Below the pieces are notes generated by a model, which saw only the letters and a program-made list of their open reading frames with translations, ran no database searches and was not told the origin of the DNA. A DNA stretch of 5,249 nt. Origin: Gammaproteobacteria bacterium RIFCSPHIGHO2_12_FULL_38_11 (GTDB taxonomy: Bacteria; Pseudomonadota; Gammaproteobacteria; Coxiellales; Coxiellaceae). The DNA lies in contig MGXX01000045.1 of assembly GCA_001801515.1 (NCBI GenBank), forward strand, positions 1-5,249, in the 5' to 3' direction. Below, one piece after another: positions 1 to 4,479 of this stretch (the first letter of the stretch is position 1; the number at the start of each line of letters is the position of its first letter). The position numbers and the translations under genes are program-made.

Positions 1-612
1 AAAATCCTTAGTAGTAGTAGTGATATAAATAATAAAAATACTACTACTCAACTACCAGCAGATTGGAAAAAAATTGAATATGCTGAATTGCAAAAAACAT
101 TAAACATTTTCAGCGAACGATTTGGTCTTGCTCAAATCAAAACTGTATTTGCAGAAGCGGGGGATTTAATTACACCGGAAGATGTTCAAACATCCATTCA
201 CAATTTCACCATCGGTTTGAATAATTATATTCAAAAACCATCCTCAGGCATTTATGACAGAAAAGTAAAAATAGCGACTTTGTTGGAAAGCTTAAAAAAT
301 GGCGAAGTGTTTATTGATCCACAAGTAGAGGCGTTAAAAGAAGCGCAAGCAAAAAAAATAGCTGCTGAGCAGCGAAAAGAAATAGCAGCGCAGTATTTTG
401 AACCAAAATTTGAGTATTATTTTGCAAGTTTATCTGACGAGCAAGCGATCGCATTGGTTCCTGCTGCATGGAAAAATTCGAGTATGGCATGGGAGCATGC
501 AGTTAAAACAAATAATGTGCTTGTCCAAAAAAGTTATACCAAGGATTTTGCGAAAGAGCATTTTGAGAAAAATATTTGGCCAGATGTATTAAAAACATTA
601 TTGACAGCATGA
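1..612 (+). CDS. C-terminal part of an unrecognised protein, possibly a replication or element-maintenance protein (5' end outside window)
   Basis: The frame is open from base 1 to the TGA at 610-612, so 203 C-terminal residues are visible and the true start lies upstream. A TTG at codon 30 could be read as a start, but it has no good Shine-Dalgarno and the frame continues in protein-like sequence before it. Visible order: a low-complexity Ser/Asn/Thr linker (about residues 4-16, SSSSDINNKNTTT), a mostly helical domain beginning PADWKKIEY (about 20-105), a charged Ala/Lys/Glu helix (about 109-132) with coiled-coil character, and an aromatic-rich C-terminus. Such a linker usually joins two folded domains, so an N-terminal domain, perhaps DNA-binding, is expected upstream. 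I do not recognise the family with certainty. The guess of a plasmid or phage-type replication protein rests on domain style and on the neighbouring RHH, FtsK and toxin-antitoxin genes. Confidence 0.7.
   Translation, partial: KILSSSSDINNKNTTTQLPADWKKIEYAELQKTLNIFSERFGLAQIKTVFAEAGDLITPEDVQTSIHNFTIGLNNYIQKPSSGIYDRKVKIATLLESLKNGEVFIDPQVEALKEAQAKKIAAEQRKEIAAQYFEPKFEYYFASLSDEQAIALVPAAWKNSSMAWEHAVKTNNVLVQKSYTKDFAKEHFEKNIWPDVLKTLLTA
10..48 (+). repeat. Triplet repeats (AGT)4 and (ACT)3 forming an inverted repeat inside a coding linker
   Basis: AGTAGTAGTAGT at 10-21 encodes four serines and ACTACTACT at 40-48 encodes three threonines. The two tracts are complementary: 10-19 can pair with 39-48 over 10 bp around a 19-nt AT-rich loop. 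They lie in the linker of the partial protein, where changes of whole codons by slippage would keep the frame and only alter linker length. Confidence 0.6.
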
Positions 613-616
613 TTTA

Positions 617-643
617 ATTTGTATTTACAAATGAAAATATATT
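617..643 (+). promoter_or_regulatory. Palindromic operator candidate with -10-like box upstream of the RHH-like gene
   Basis: ATTTGTA (617-623) and TACAAAT (626-632) form a perfect 7-bp inverted repeat separated by TT. TATATT at 638-643 resembles a -10 box; no convincing -35 is visible (only T/A-rich sequence around 613-620). The palindrome lies 36 bp upstream of the ATG at 669, where an autoregulatory RHH repressor would be expected to bind. The palindrome is directly seen; its role as an operator is inferred. Confidence 0.45.
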
Positions 644-668
644 GAATTGTAAAAATGAGAATGCTAGT

Positions 669-869
669 ATGAGAACATACAGATTTAATGAAAATGACCT
701 GGATAGGTTGGATGCCTTGATTGAGAAAATTACAAAGGCTGCCGAAAAAGAAGGGATGAGAACACGAATAACCAAAGTGACAATTTTAAGAGCGCTTTTT
801 TTGAAGGGCGAGAAAACACCCGTTAAAGAATTACTGGAGTTGATTAAAGAAGTAAAAATTTACGGATAG
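669..869 (+). CDS. Small ribbon-helix-helix-like DNA-binding protein
   Basis: This encodes 66 residues. ATG 669 is chosen because GAGA at 657-660 sits 8 nt upstream; the TTG at 642 in the same frame lacks a ribosome site and adds nine unlikely residues. The protein opens with a short strand-like stretch (MRTYRF), then a helix (about residues 7-28), a turn with Arg/Thr residues, a second helix (ITKVTILRALFLKG, about 33-46) and a Lys/Glu-rich tail helix. This strand-helix-helix pattern and size resemble RHH (MetJ/Arc, CopG/ParG-like) proteins, which dimerise and bind operators through the N-terminal strand. Plasmids and other mobile elements use such proteins for copy control, partition, relaxosome assembly or antitoxins. 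No toxin partner is adjacent, so autoregulation or a partition/accessory role is the simpler reading. The family assignment is by pattern only. Confidence 0.6.
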   Translation: MRTYRFNENDLDRLDALIEKITKAAEKEGMRTRITKVTILRALFLKGEKTPVKELLELIKEVKIYG

Positions 870-876
870 CGTGAAA

Positions 877-898
877 TAAGGGTGCGCGAACACCCTTA
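877..898 (+). terminator. Terminator-like hairpin after the RHH-like gene
   Basis: TAAGGGTG (877-884) pairs perfectly with CACCCTTA (891-898), an 8-bp stem with a CGCGAA loop, starting 7 bp after the stop codon at 867-869. A T-run is missing on the plus strand (AAATCAC follows), so termination would be weak. It could instead be an mRNA-end stabiliser or a protein-binding palindrome. Confidence 0.4.
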
Positions 899-934
899 AA
901 TCACTAGCCACAACTAACTGATTTGGAGTTAACT

Positions 935-1013
935 ATGGATGGCATCCATTATGCGGTTTCAACCGCATTTCTTCAACACGATCGTAACCCGATCTCCAAA
1001 AATAGTGGAGATC
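935..1013 (+). promoter_or_regulatory. Structured leader: three consecutive hairpins, the last masking a Shine-Dalgarno site
   Basis: Three perfect inverted repeats follow one another. First, ATGGAT/ATCCAT (935-940 with 944-949, loop GGC). Second, ATGCGG/CCGCAT (951-956 with 963-968, loop TTTCAA, which can close further by TT/AA). Third, GATCTCCA/TGGAGATC (991-998 with 1006-1013, 7-nt loop). The 8-bp palindrome ACGATCGT lies between them at 978-985. The third stem contains GGAG 1007-1010, the ribosome site of the gene starting at 1017, so folding should repress it. The first hairpin includes the leader ORF start codon. An upstream promoter is uncertain: TTGGAG 923-928 with CATTAT 947-952 at 18-bp spacing is only a weak match. 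Confidence 0.5.
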
Positions 1014-1024
1014 AGCATGTTTAA
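935..1024 (+). CDS. Possible 29-codon leader ORF overlapping the start of the next gene
   Basis: ATG 935 has a clean Shine-Dalgarno, GGAG at 925-928 with 6-nt spacing, and reads 29 codons (beginning MDGIHYAV) to TAA at 1022-1024. The stop overlaps the ATG of the next gene (1017), the arrangement seen in translational coupling. The ORF runs through three hairpins (935-949, 951-968, 991-1013). Ribosomes translating it would open the last hairpin and expose the ribosome site at 1007-1010. I do not recognise the peptide. It may be a true leader peptide, a small protein, or a chance frame within a structured DNA or RNA element. Confidence 0.4.
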   Translation: MDGIHYAVSTAFLQHDRNPISKNSGDQHV

Positions 1025-1286
1025 TATTTTATCAAAAACGATTACACCTCAAGAAATGCTGCTTTTGAAAAACTTGGAGCCACAAGGCGCTAACCTATCC
1101 ACCCATCCATCGGAAGTATTTTCTGAAAGTTATATTGCCTGTGTAGCCACTGCATTTGAAACGGGCAGGGAGTTTTTAGCAAAAGGAAATCTAAAAAAAG
1201 CGATCAAATCATCAAAGGACAAACTGTCTGAATTATTGATTGAGCTCGTTAATAGTAGTGAGGCTGATCATAATGCAGATAAATAA
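1017..1286 (+). CDS. Small hypothetical protein encoded directly upstream of ftsK-like gene
   Basis: This encodes 89 residues, beginning MFNILSKTITPQEML. ATG 1017 is preferred over in-frame ATGs at 939 and 951 because GGAG at 1007-1010 sits 6 nt before it, and because the upstream codons fall inside the palindromic leader. The product is mainly helical and soluble: an N-terminal helix (about residues 9-19), a short Ser/Pro stretch, a helix with SYIACVATAFETGREFLAKG, and a charged C-terminal helix ending in SSEADHNADK. No membrane segment, metal site or known motif is visible, and I do not recognise the family. Its last 14 bases overlap the start of the translocase gene, so the two are probably translated together. 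It may be an accessory partner of the translocase, but that is inferred only from coupling. GGGCAGGG inside it (1163-1170) matches the E. coli KOPS consensus. Confidence 0.7.
   Translation: MFNILSKTITPQEMLLLKNLEPQGANLSTHPSEVFSESYIACVATAFETGREFLAKGNLKKAIKSSKDKLSELLIELVNSSEADHNADK
1163..1170 (+). other. KOPS-like octamer (GGGNAGGG consensus match)
   Basis: GGGCAGGG matches the E. coli FtsK-orienting polar sequence GGGNAGGG exactly and points toward the translocase gene about 100 bp downstream. KOPS are contacted by the FtsK gamma domain. It lies within a coding region, only one perfect copy is present, and the gamma domain encoded here has diverged, so it may be chance. Confidence 0.2.
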
Positions 1287-3123
1287 TACATGGCTCGCAA
1301 AAGAATGGACGGCAATATCACTTTTTACATTTTCACTATTTCTTTTTTTCTGCCTGATCAACTCAGTGCATTGCGGCGGATTAGGGGAGTGGTGTGCCAA
1401 CACATTGACGATTTGCTGGGGTGATGCGAAATTTTTTATTCCTGTCTGTTTGGCCGCATTTTCAATATCGCTTTTTTGCAATGATTCACAGTGCTTATTT
1501 CGCGGTATTTGGTTTGTTGTTTTTATGGCCTGTTTAGATAGTTTTGCAAGTGTATTTTGGTTTGGAAAATTTGGTTGCGTTGGCGCAAGCATTTCAACTG
1601 AGCTAATGAGTATTGGCGGCGGCATTGGCGCAAGTCTTTTTTTAATGGCGTTAGGTATTTTATCAATGCAACATATTTCCCCATTTTCACTAAAAGAAAT
1701 GGCGTTAAAAATTAAGGATAGTTATTTTGGTTCAGCAGAATACGTAAAACCAATTTCGGTTTATTCAAATCAAAATCGCACATGGGATGTTGCAATGGAT
1801 AGACCTTGGAATATTCCAAGAACATTACCGGTACACTCAAGTGTGCCAATGCATGAAATTGAAACCTGTTTAATGCATTTTGGTATTGCGGGTGTTCGAG
1901 TGGCTGATCAACTCAAAGGCCCGATTGTAACGCGATATTTTTTATCACTGCCGGCCGGAGTGAGATCAAGTAGCATTGCGAATTTGGATCGTGATATTGC
2001 TCGCTCCATGTCGCTTGCATCCTGTCGTGTCGTTGAAAATATTGATGGAAGACCAGAAATCGCGCTGGAATTACCAAATAAAAATCGTGAAACAGTAACG
2101 TTCAATAGCATTTATACATCGAAAACATTTCAAGAATCCCCATTTTCACTGGCGCTCATTTTTGGAAAAGATGTGGGTGGCGAGCCTGTGATAGGGGATT
2201 TATCCAAAATGCCGCATTTATTGGTTTCTGGGACTACTGGTTCTGGTAAATCAATGTGTTTGTTATCGATGTTGTCCGGTATGATTTTAAAACATACTCC
2301 AGATGTGTTGCGCCTAATTTTGATTGACCCAAAAATGGTTGAATTTAATTGCTTTGATGCAATAGGGCATATGATGTTGCCTGTGATAACCGATATGACT
2401 GTCGCATCAAATGCATTGGCGTGGTCTGTGAATGAAATGGATCGTCGTTATCAACTTTTTATGCAAAATGGTACGCGTGATATTGATGGATTTAACAAAT
2501 CACAAAATGAAAAATTGCCACGAATTGTAATTGCGATCGATGAATTTTCAGATTTATTTTTAGCAGATAAAAAAATTGAAACATTGATTGTGAGTCTTGC
2601 ACAGAAAGCGAGAACTTGTGGAATACATTTAATTCTCGCAACACAACGACCAAGTGCTGATGTGATTACAGGATTAATCAAAGCCAATATCCCTGCAAGA
2701 ATTGCATTAAAAACAACATCAAAAATTGATTCACGTATTATTTTGGATCAAGGAGGAGCGGAGCAATTACTGGGTGATGGTGACATGTTAGTTGAACAAG
2801 GCAGTGAGATTAATCGTGTTCATGGGGCTTATCTTGATCATGGTGAATTATTAGAAATTATTTCAAAAACAAAAAATAAATATCCAGCACCAAAATTTAT
2901 TCAGCTAACGTCACTCACCATGCAAAGTGAAAATCAGATACAAGATGAAATGCTTGAAAAAGCGATTGATTTGATCAAAGAGAAGGGACAGGCATCGATC
3001 CGTTTATTTATTCGCGAATTGAAATTAGGTCATACTAGAGCGTCTCGTTTGATGCAGCAACTTGAAGAAGAGGAGGTTGTGAGTGGTGAAAATGAAGAAG
3101 GTAAAAGAGAGATTTTAATTTAA
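1273..3123 (+). CDS. ftsK: FtsK/SpoIIIE-family DNA translocase, membrane-anchored accessory type
   Basis: A 616-residue hexameric ATP-driven double-stranded DNA pump, expected at the inner membrane. Start ATG 1273 has GAGG at 1260-1263; in-frame TTG 1240 and GTG 1258 lack a ribosome site. Four membrane segments lie at about 13-32, 54-69, 76-97 and 113-131, the usual FtsK arrangement. A linker of only about 65 residues follows, against roughly 600 in E. coli FtsK. The alpha domain begins near 200 (FGIAGVRV, then GPIVTRY). Walker A is GTTGSGKS at 320-327. Walker B is IVIAIDEFSDLF with D423 and E424. The FtsK signatures ILATQRPS and GLIKANIPARIA follow. The C-terminal 557-616 is a winged-helix gamma domain where the usual GYNRAAR is GHTRASR, suggesting altered DNA-sequence preference. 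It is shorter than E. coli FtsK (about 1,330 residues) and sits among accessory genes, so it is probably not the cell-division copy. Roles in element resolution, partition or transfer are inferred. Confidence 0.93.
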   Translation: MQINNTWLAKEWTAISLFTFSLFLFFCLINSVHCGGLGEWCANTLTICWGDAKFFIPVCLAAFSISLFCNDSQCLFRGIWFVVFMACLDSFASVFWFGKFGCVGASISTELMSIGGGIGASLFLMALGILSMQHISPFSLKEMALKIKDSYFGSAEYVKPISVYSNQNRTWDVAMDRPWNIPRTLPVHSSVPMHEIETCLMHFGIAGVRVADQLKGPIVTRYFLSLPAGVRSSSIANLDRDIARSMSLASCRVVENIDGRPEIALELPNKNRETVTFNSIYTSKTFQESPFSLALIFGKDVGGEPVIGDLSKMPHLLVSGTTGSGKSMCLLSMLSGMILKHTPDVLRLILIDPKMVEFNCFDAIGHMMLPVITDMTVASNALAWSVNEMDRRYQLFMQNGTRDIDGFNKSQNEKLPRIVIAIDEFSDLFLADKKIETLIVSLAQKARTCGIHLILATQRPSADVITGLIKANIPARIALKTTSKIDSRIILDQGGAEQLLGDGDMLVEQGSEINRVHGAYLDHGELLEIISKTKNKYPAPKFIQLTSLTMQSENQIQDEMLEKAIDLIKEKGQASIRLFIRELKLGHTRASRLMQQLEEEEVVSGENEEGKREILI

Positions 3124-3133
3124 AATCATAAAG

Positions 3134-3172
3134 TTACAAATTTTTGAATGATATAGTACAATGTACTATACT
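3134..3172 (+). promoter_or_regulatory. Toxin-antitoxin promoter overlapped by a 19-bp palindromic operator
   Basis: TATAGTACA (3152-3160), a central A, and TGTACTATA (3162-3170) form a perfect palindrome. Two sigma70 readings overlap it, both with 17-bp spacers: TTACAA 3134-3139 with TACAAT 3157-3162, or TTGAAT 3144-3149 with TATACT 3167-3172. The first leaves room for a leader carrying the ribosome site at 3179-3183. A protein on the palindrome would block polymerase, as expected for autorepression by the HTH antitoxin encoded at 3559-3903. Confidence 0.7.
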
Positions 3173-3191
3173 AAGCGTAGGAAATAATATC

Positions 3192-3557
3192 ATGATGATA
3201 CTTAAGTTAAAGTCATTTCATCGCTGGGCTAAAAGCGAAGGGGTTTCAGATGCATCACTTAAAAAGGCGGTCAATGAAATTACTCGTGGTTTAGTAGAGG
3301 GTGATTTGGGCGGCGGACTTTTTAAAAAGCGTGTTGCCCGAGAGGGTGAAGGTAAACGCGGAGGTTTTAGAACAATGCTCGCGTTTCGTCGCGATGATCG
3401 CTCGATTTTTATTTTGGGCTATCCAAAAAGTGCGACAGATAATATTGGCGATGATGAATTACTGACTTTAAAAAAATTAGCTAAAGAATTATTAAATGCT
3501 ACGGATGCCGAAATAAGAAAAAGAATTTTAGTAGGCGAACTGATCGAGGTTAAGTGA
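3192..3557 (+). CDS. RelE/HigB-like toxin of a type II toxin-antitoxin system
   Basis: This encodes 121 residues. ATG 3192 is chosen for its ribosome site (AGGAA 3179-3183); the in-frame TTG at 3144 would lie within the promoter and operator. The protein opens MMILKLKSFHRWAKSEGVSD and carries the family signature LGGGLFKKRVAREGEGKRGG (39-58) followed by FRTMLAFR (59-66), then a FILGYPKS strand, DDELLTLKKLAKELL helix and ILVGELIEV end. This matches the RelE-like toxin group (Pfam RelE, PF06296 type) that is normally paired with a downstream HTH antitoxin. Known members are mostly ribosome-dependent mRNA interferases; the basic KR/R cluster at 45-60 is where catalytic or RNA-binding residues would lie. 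It is first in the operon, with 1 nt before the antitoxin ATG. No truncation is seen, so it is probably active. The family is clear; the cellular target is inferred. Confidence 0.88.
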   Translation: MMILKLKSFHRWAKSEGVSDASLKKAVNEITRGLVEGDLGGGLFKKRVAREGEGKRGGFRTMLAFRRDDRSIFILGYPKSATDNIGDDELLTLKKLAKELLNATDAEIRKRILVGELIEVK

Positions 3558-3558
3558 T

Positions 3559-3903
3559 ATGAGTATCAAAAAAAGCAATAAAAAAATTGTTAAAAAAACC
3601 ATGAATGATGTTGCTAAAGAAGCAATATCAGAAATGGCAACCATTTTGCATAAAATGGGGAAAATTGACGAATCAATGCTGAAAGCATACGCACTTTATT
3701 TTCCGGAAGTTAAAGAATTAAAAGCGAGTGAGATTAAAAAAATTCGCGAAAAAGTTAACGTGAGCCAACCCGTATTTGCAAAATTATTAAATACCTCACC
3801 TGAAACAATTAAAAAGTGGGAGCACGGTGATCGTCATCCAACAGGGGCAACGTTGAAATTATTAAATTTAGTTGCTGCGCATGGGCTGGAGGCGTTGTAT
3901 TAA
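3559..3903 (+). CDS. HTH (XRE/HigA-like) antitoxin
   Basis: This encodes 114 residues; ATG 3559 lies 1 nt after the toxin stop with GAGG at 3546-3549 as ribosome site. A Lys-rich N-terminus (1-13) leads to an N-terminal helical part containing ILHKMGKIDESML (29-41), the region that differs most from its paralogue. An XRE-type helix-turn-helix follows at about 57-105: SEIKKIREKVNVSQPVFAKL, then NTSPETIKKWEHGDRHP and a KLLNLV helix. Proteins of this type neutralise the preceding RelE-like toxin and repress the operon through the HTH. The palindrome at 3152-3170 is the likely operator. The antitoxin following the toxin, as here, is the HigBA-like order. The gene is intact and directly followed, after 8 bp, by a second, damaged antitoxin-like gene that aligns with it throughout. 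Confidence 0.88.
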   Translation: MSIKKSNKKIVKKTMNDVAKEAISEMATILHKMGKIDESMLKAYALYFPEVKELKASEIKKIREKVNVSQPVFAKLLNTSPETIKKWEHGDRHPTGATLKLLNLVAAHGLEALY

Positions 3904-4003
3904 GGCCATTGATGAAATCACATAGCGTTTCAAAGAAAAAACCTAACAAAATATTAGAAACAGTGCATGATTCAGCAGTTGGGCTGCATCGCGCAGGTTT
4001 GAT

Positions 4004-4029
4004 TGATGCAAAAACATGATGCGAAAACA
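4004..4029 (+). repeat. 13-bp tandem duplication causing the frameshift
   Basis: Two adjacent 13-bp units, 4004-4016 and 4017-4029, differ only at one A/G position (4010 against 4023). Thirteen is not a multiple of three, so the extra unit shifts the frame and creates the TGA at 4017. The best explanation is replication slippage in an A-rich segment. Confidence 0.85.
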
Positions 4030-4266
4030 ATGGCTGAATTTGATGCGCTCTGTTTGCCGCCAGTGAAAGAATACACGCCCGCGCAAATTAAAAAATTACG
4101 CAAGCGTTTTGATATTAGCCAACCTGTTTTGGCGGCTTACTTAAACACTAGCCCAAATACAGTAAAACAATGGGAGCAGGGCACGCGAAAACCTAATTCT
4201 GTTGCGATGAAGCTGTTGGATGTGGTTGATCATTTTGGGTTGCAGGTTTTGGTTCACAATCAATAG
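4006..4266 (+). CDS. Possible N-terminally truncated HTH protein made from the broken antitoxin gene
   Basis: From ATG 4006 the second frame encodes 86 residues beginning MQKHDAKTMAEFD and containing the complete XRE-type HTH (SQPVLAAYLNTSPNTVKQWE), followed by RKPNSVAMKLLDVV and GLQVLV. GCAGG at 3993-3997 lies 8 nt upstream. The stop of the preceding frame (4017-4019) is just inside the new ORF, so re-initiation by the same ribosome is possible. The missing N-terminal helices are likely the dimer or toxin-contacting part; a product could bind operator DNA but fail to neutralise toxin. Expression is inferred; the alternative is that this is only the remains of a pseudogene. Confidence 0.45.
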   Translation: MQKHDAKTMAEFDALCLPPVKEYTPAQIKKLRKRFDISQPVLAAYLNTSPNTVKQWEQGTRKPNSVAMKLLDVVDHFGLQVLVHNQ

Positions 4267-4287
4267 AGTTAGCTATTCAATTTTTTA
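4262..4287 (+). terminator. Weak terminator candidate after the toxin-antitoxin operon
   Basis: AATAG (4262-4266) pairs with CTATT (4273-4277) around a 6-nt loop, followed by AA and then TTTTTT at 4281-4286. The stem is short and AT-rich, so efficiency is doubtful, but it stands at the end of the operon. Confidence 0.3.
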
Positions 4288-4345
4288 TAGCGCAACAATC
4301 TTGATAGCCAGCGCCATCGTATTGATTTAGTGTGAATATTTTTCA

Positions 4346-4374
4346 TTGCTCGGTAATTGAGGATGCGCTATAAT
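4346..4374 (+). promoter_or_regulatory. Sigma70-type promoter of the small RNA gene
   Basis: A perfect -10 TATAAT at 4369-4374 is preceded by TTGCTC at 4346-4351 with an ideal 17-bp spacer. Transcription should start near 4381. No start codon with a ribosome site follows before the terminator, which points to a non-coding transcript. Confidence 0.65.
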
Positions 4375-4380
4375 TTCACC

Positions 4381-4477
4381 TGACGGGTAAATCCTTCAAG
4401 TGCCAGAGGGGAGCGGCTTCCATAGGTTGCAGCGATGATCTTCTGGATCGGCGCTTGAAAGGGGCCGTCTTTTTTTT
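4381..4477 (+). ncRNA. Candidate stand-alone small RNA, about 95 nt, family not recognised
   Basis: The segment lies between a good promoter and a T8 run (4470-4477) and is more GC-rich than its surroundings. The ends can pair: GACGG 4382-4386 with CCGTC 4465-4469, then CCTTCAAG 4393-4400 with CTTGAA(A)GG 4454-4462, continued by TGCC 4401-4404 with GGCG 4450-4453. An alternative inner helix pairs CCAGAGG 4403-4409 with CTTCTGG 4440-4446. A competing terminator hairpin pairs GA(T)CGGC 4446-4452 with GCCGTC 4464-4469. It is not a tRNA, SRP RNA, tmRNA or RNase P RNA by any motif I can see. Mobile elements often encode antisense RNAs (for example the phage C4 type) with this size and architecture, but I cannot assign it to one. 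Confidence 0.6.
4446..4477 (+). terminator. Intrinsic terminator of the small RNA
   Basis: GA-CGGC (4446-4452, with T4448 bulged) pairs with GCCGTC (4464-4469) and is followed by eight T residues at 4470-4477. The run ends 2 bp before the 3' end of the convergent minus-strand gene. On the minus strand there is no T-run after the hairpin, so termination is likely only for plus-strand transcripts. Confidence 0.7.
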
Positions 4478-4479
4478 AT

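Larger units (their letters stand above)
3912..4266 (+). pseudogene. Second HigA-like antitoxin gene, frameshifted by a 13-bp tandem duplication
   Basis: ATG 3912 follows the first antitoxin by 8 bp with a TAAGG ribosome site (3901-3905). It reads ILETVHDSAVGLHRAGLIDA and KT, then meets TGA at 4017-4019. The rest of the family pattern (AKTMAEFDALCLPPVKEY, then the HTH SQPVLAAYLNTSPNTVKQWE) continues one frame over to TAG 4264-4266. TGATGCAAAAACA (4004-4016) is followed at once by TGATGCGAAAACA (4017-4029); removing one 13-bp copy joins the frames and gives a 113-residue protein, almost the length of the intact 114-residue paralogue. The lesion is therefore a tandem duplication rather than a random indel. 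The single mismatch between copies suggests it is not a fresh event. The rest is undamaged, so inactivation is probably recent, or the HTH part is still used. Confidence 0.75.

Noticed and set aside
398..592. Overlapping 64-codon plus-strand ORF
   Set aside because: It lies out of frame inside the partial protein and shows no ribosome site or protein-like composition.
939..1016. Longer N-terminus for the gene before ftsK (starts at 939 or 951)
   Set aside because: These codons fall in the hairpins, and ATG 1017 has a far better ribosome site; the GGAG at 925-928 is spaced for ATG 935, which is in another frame.
1233..1625. 130-codon minus-strand ORF opposite the small gene and ftsK start
   Set aside because: It is the complement of the membrane-segment coding region of ftsK, has no ribosome site and no recognisable protein pattern.
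1908..2687. Minus-strand ORFs at 1908-2111 and 2451-2687
   Set aside because: Both are shadows of the conserved FtsK motor domain, which is unmistakably coded on the plus strand.
3144..3191. TTG start that would add 16 residues to the toxin
   Set aside because: The segment is the promoter and operator, and the toxin family begins near the MMILKLKSF sequence at 3192.
3809..4030. 73-codon minus-strand ORF across the antitoxin junction
   Set aside because: It is antisense to two clear HTH coding regions and lacks start signals.
4004..4032. Programmed ribosomal frameshift joining the two halves of the second antitoxin
   Set aside because: There is no slippery heptamer with a downstream pseudoknot at the junction, and the exact 13-bp duplication explains the shift fully.
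4381..4477. tRNA, SRP RNA or tmRNA at this place
   Set aside because: No cloverleaf, no T-loop GTTCRA, no SRP GGAAGGAAGCAGCC-type loop and no tmRNA 3' domain can be found.
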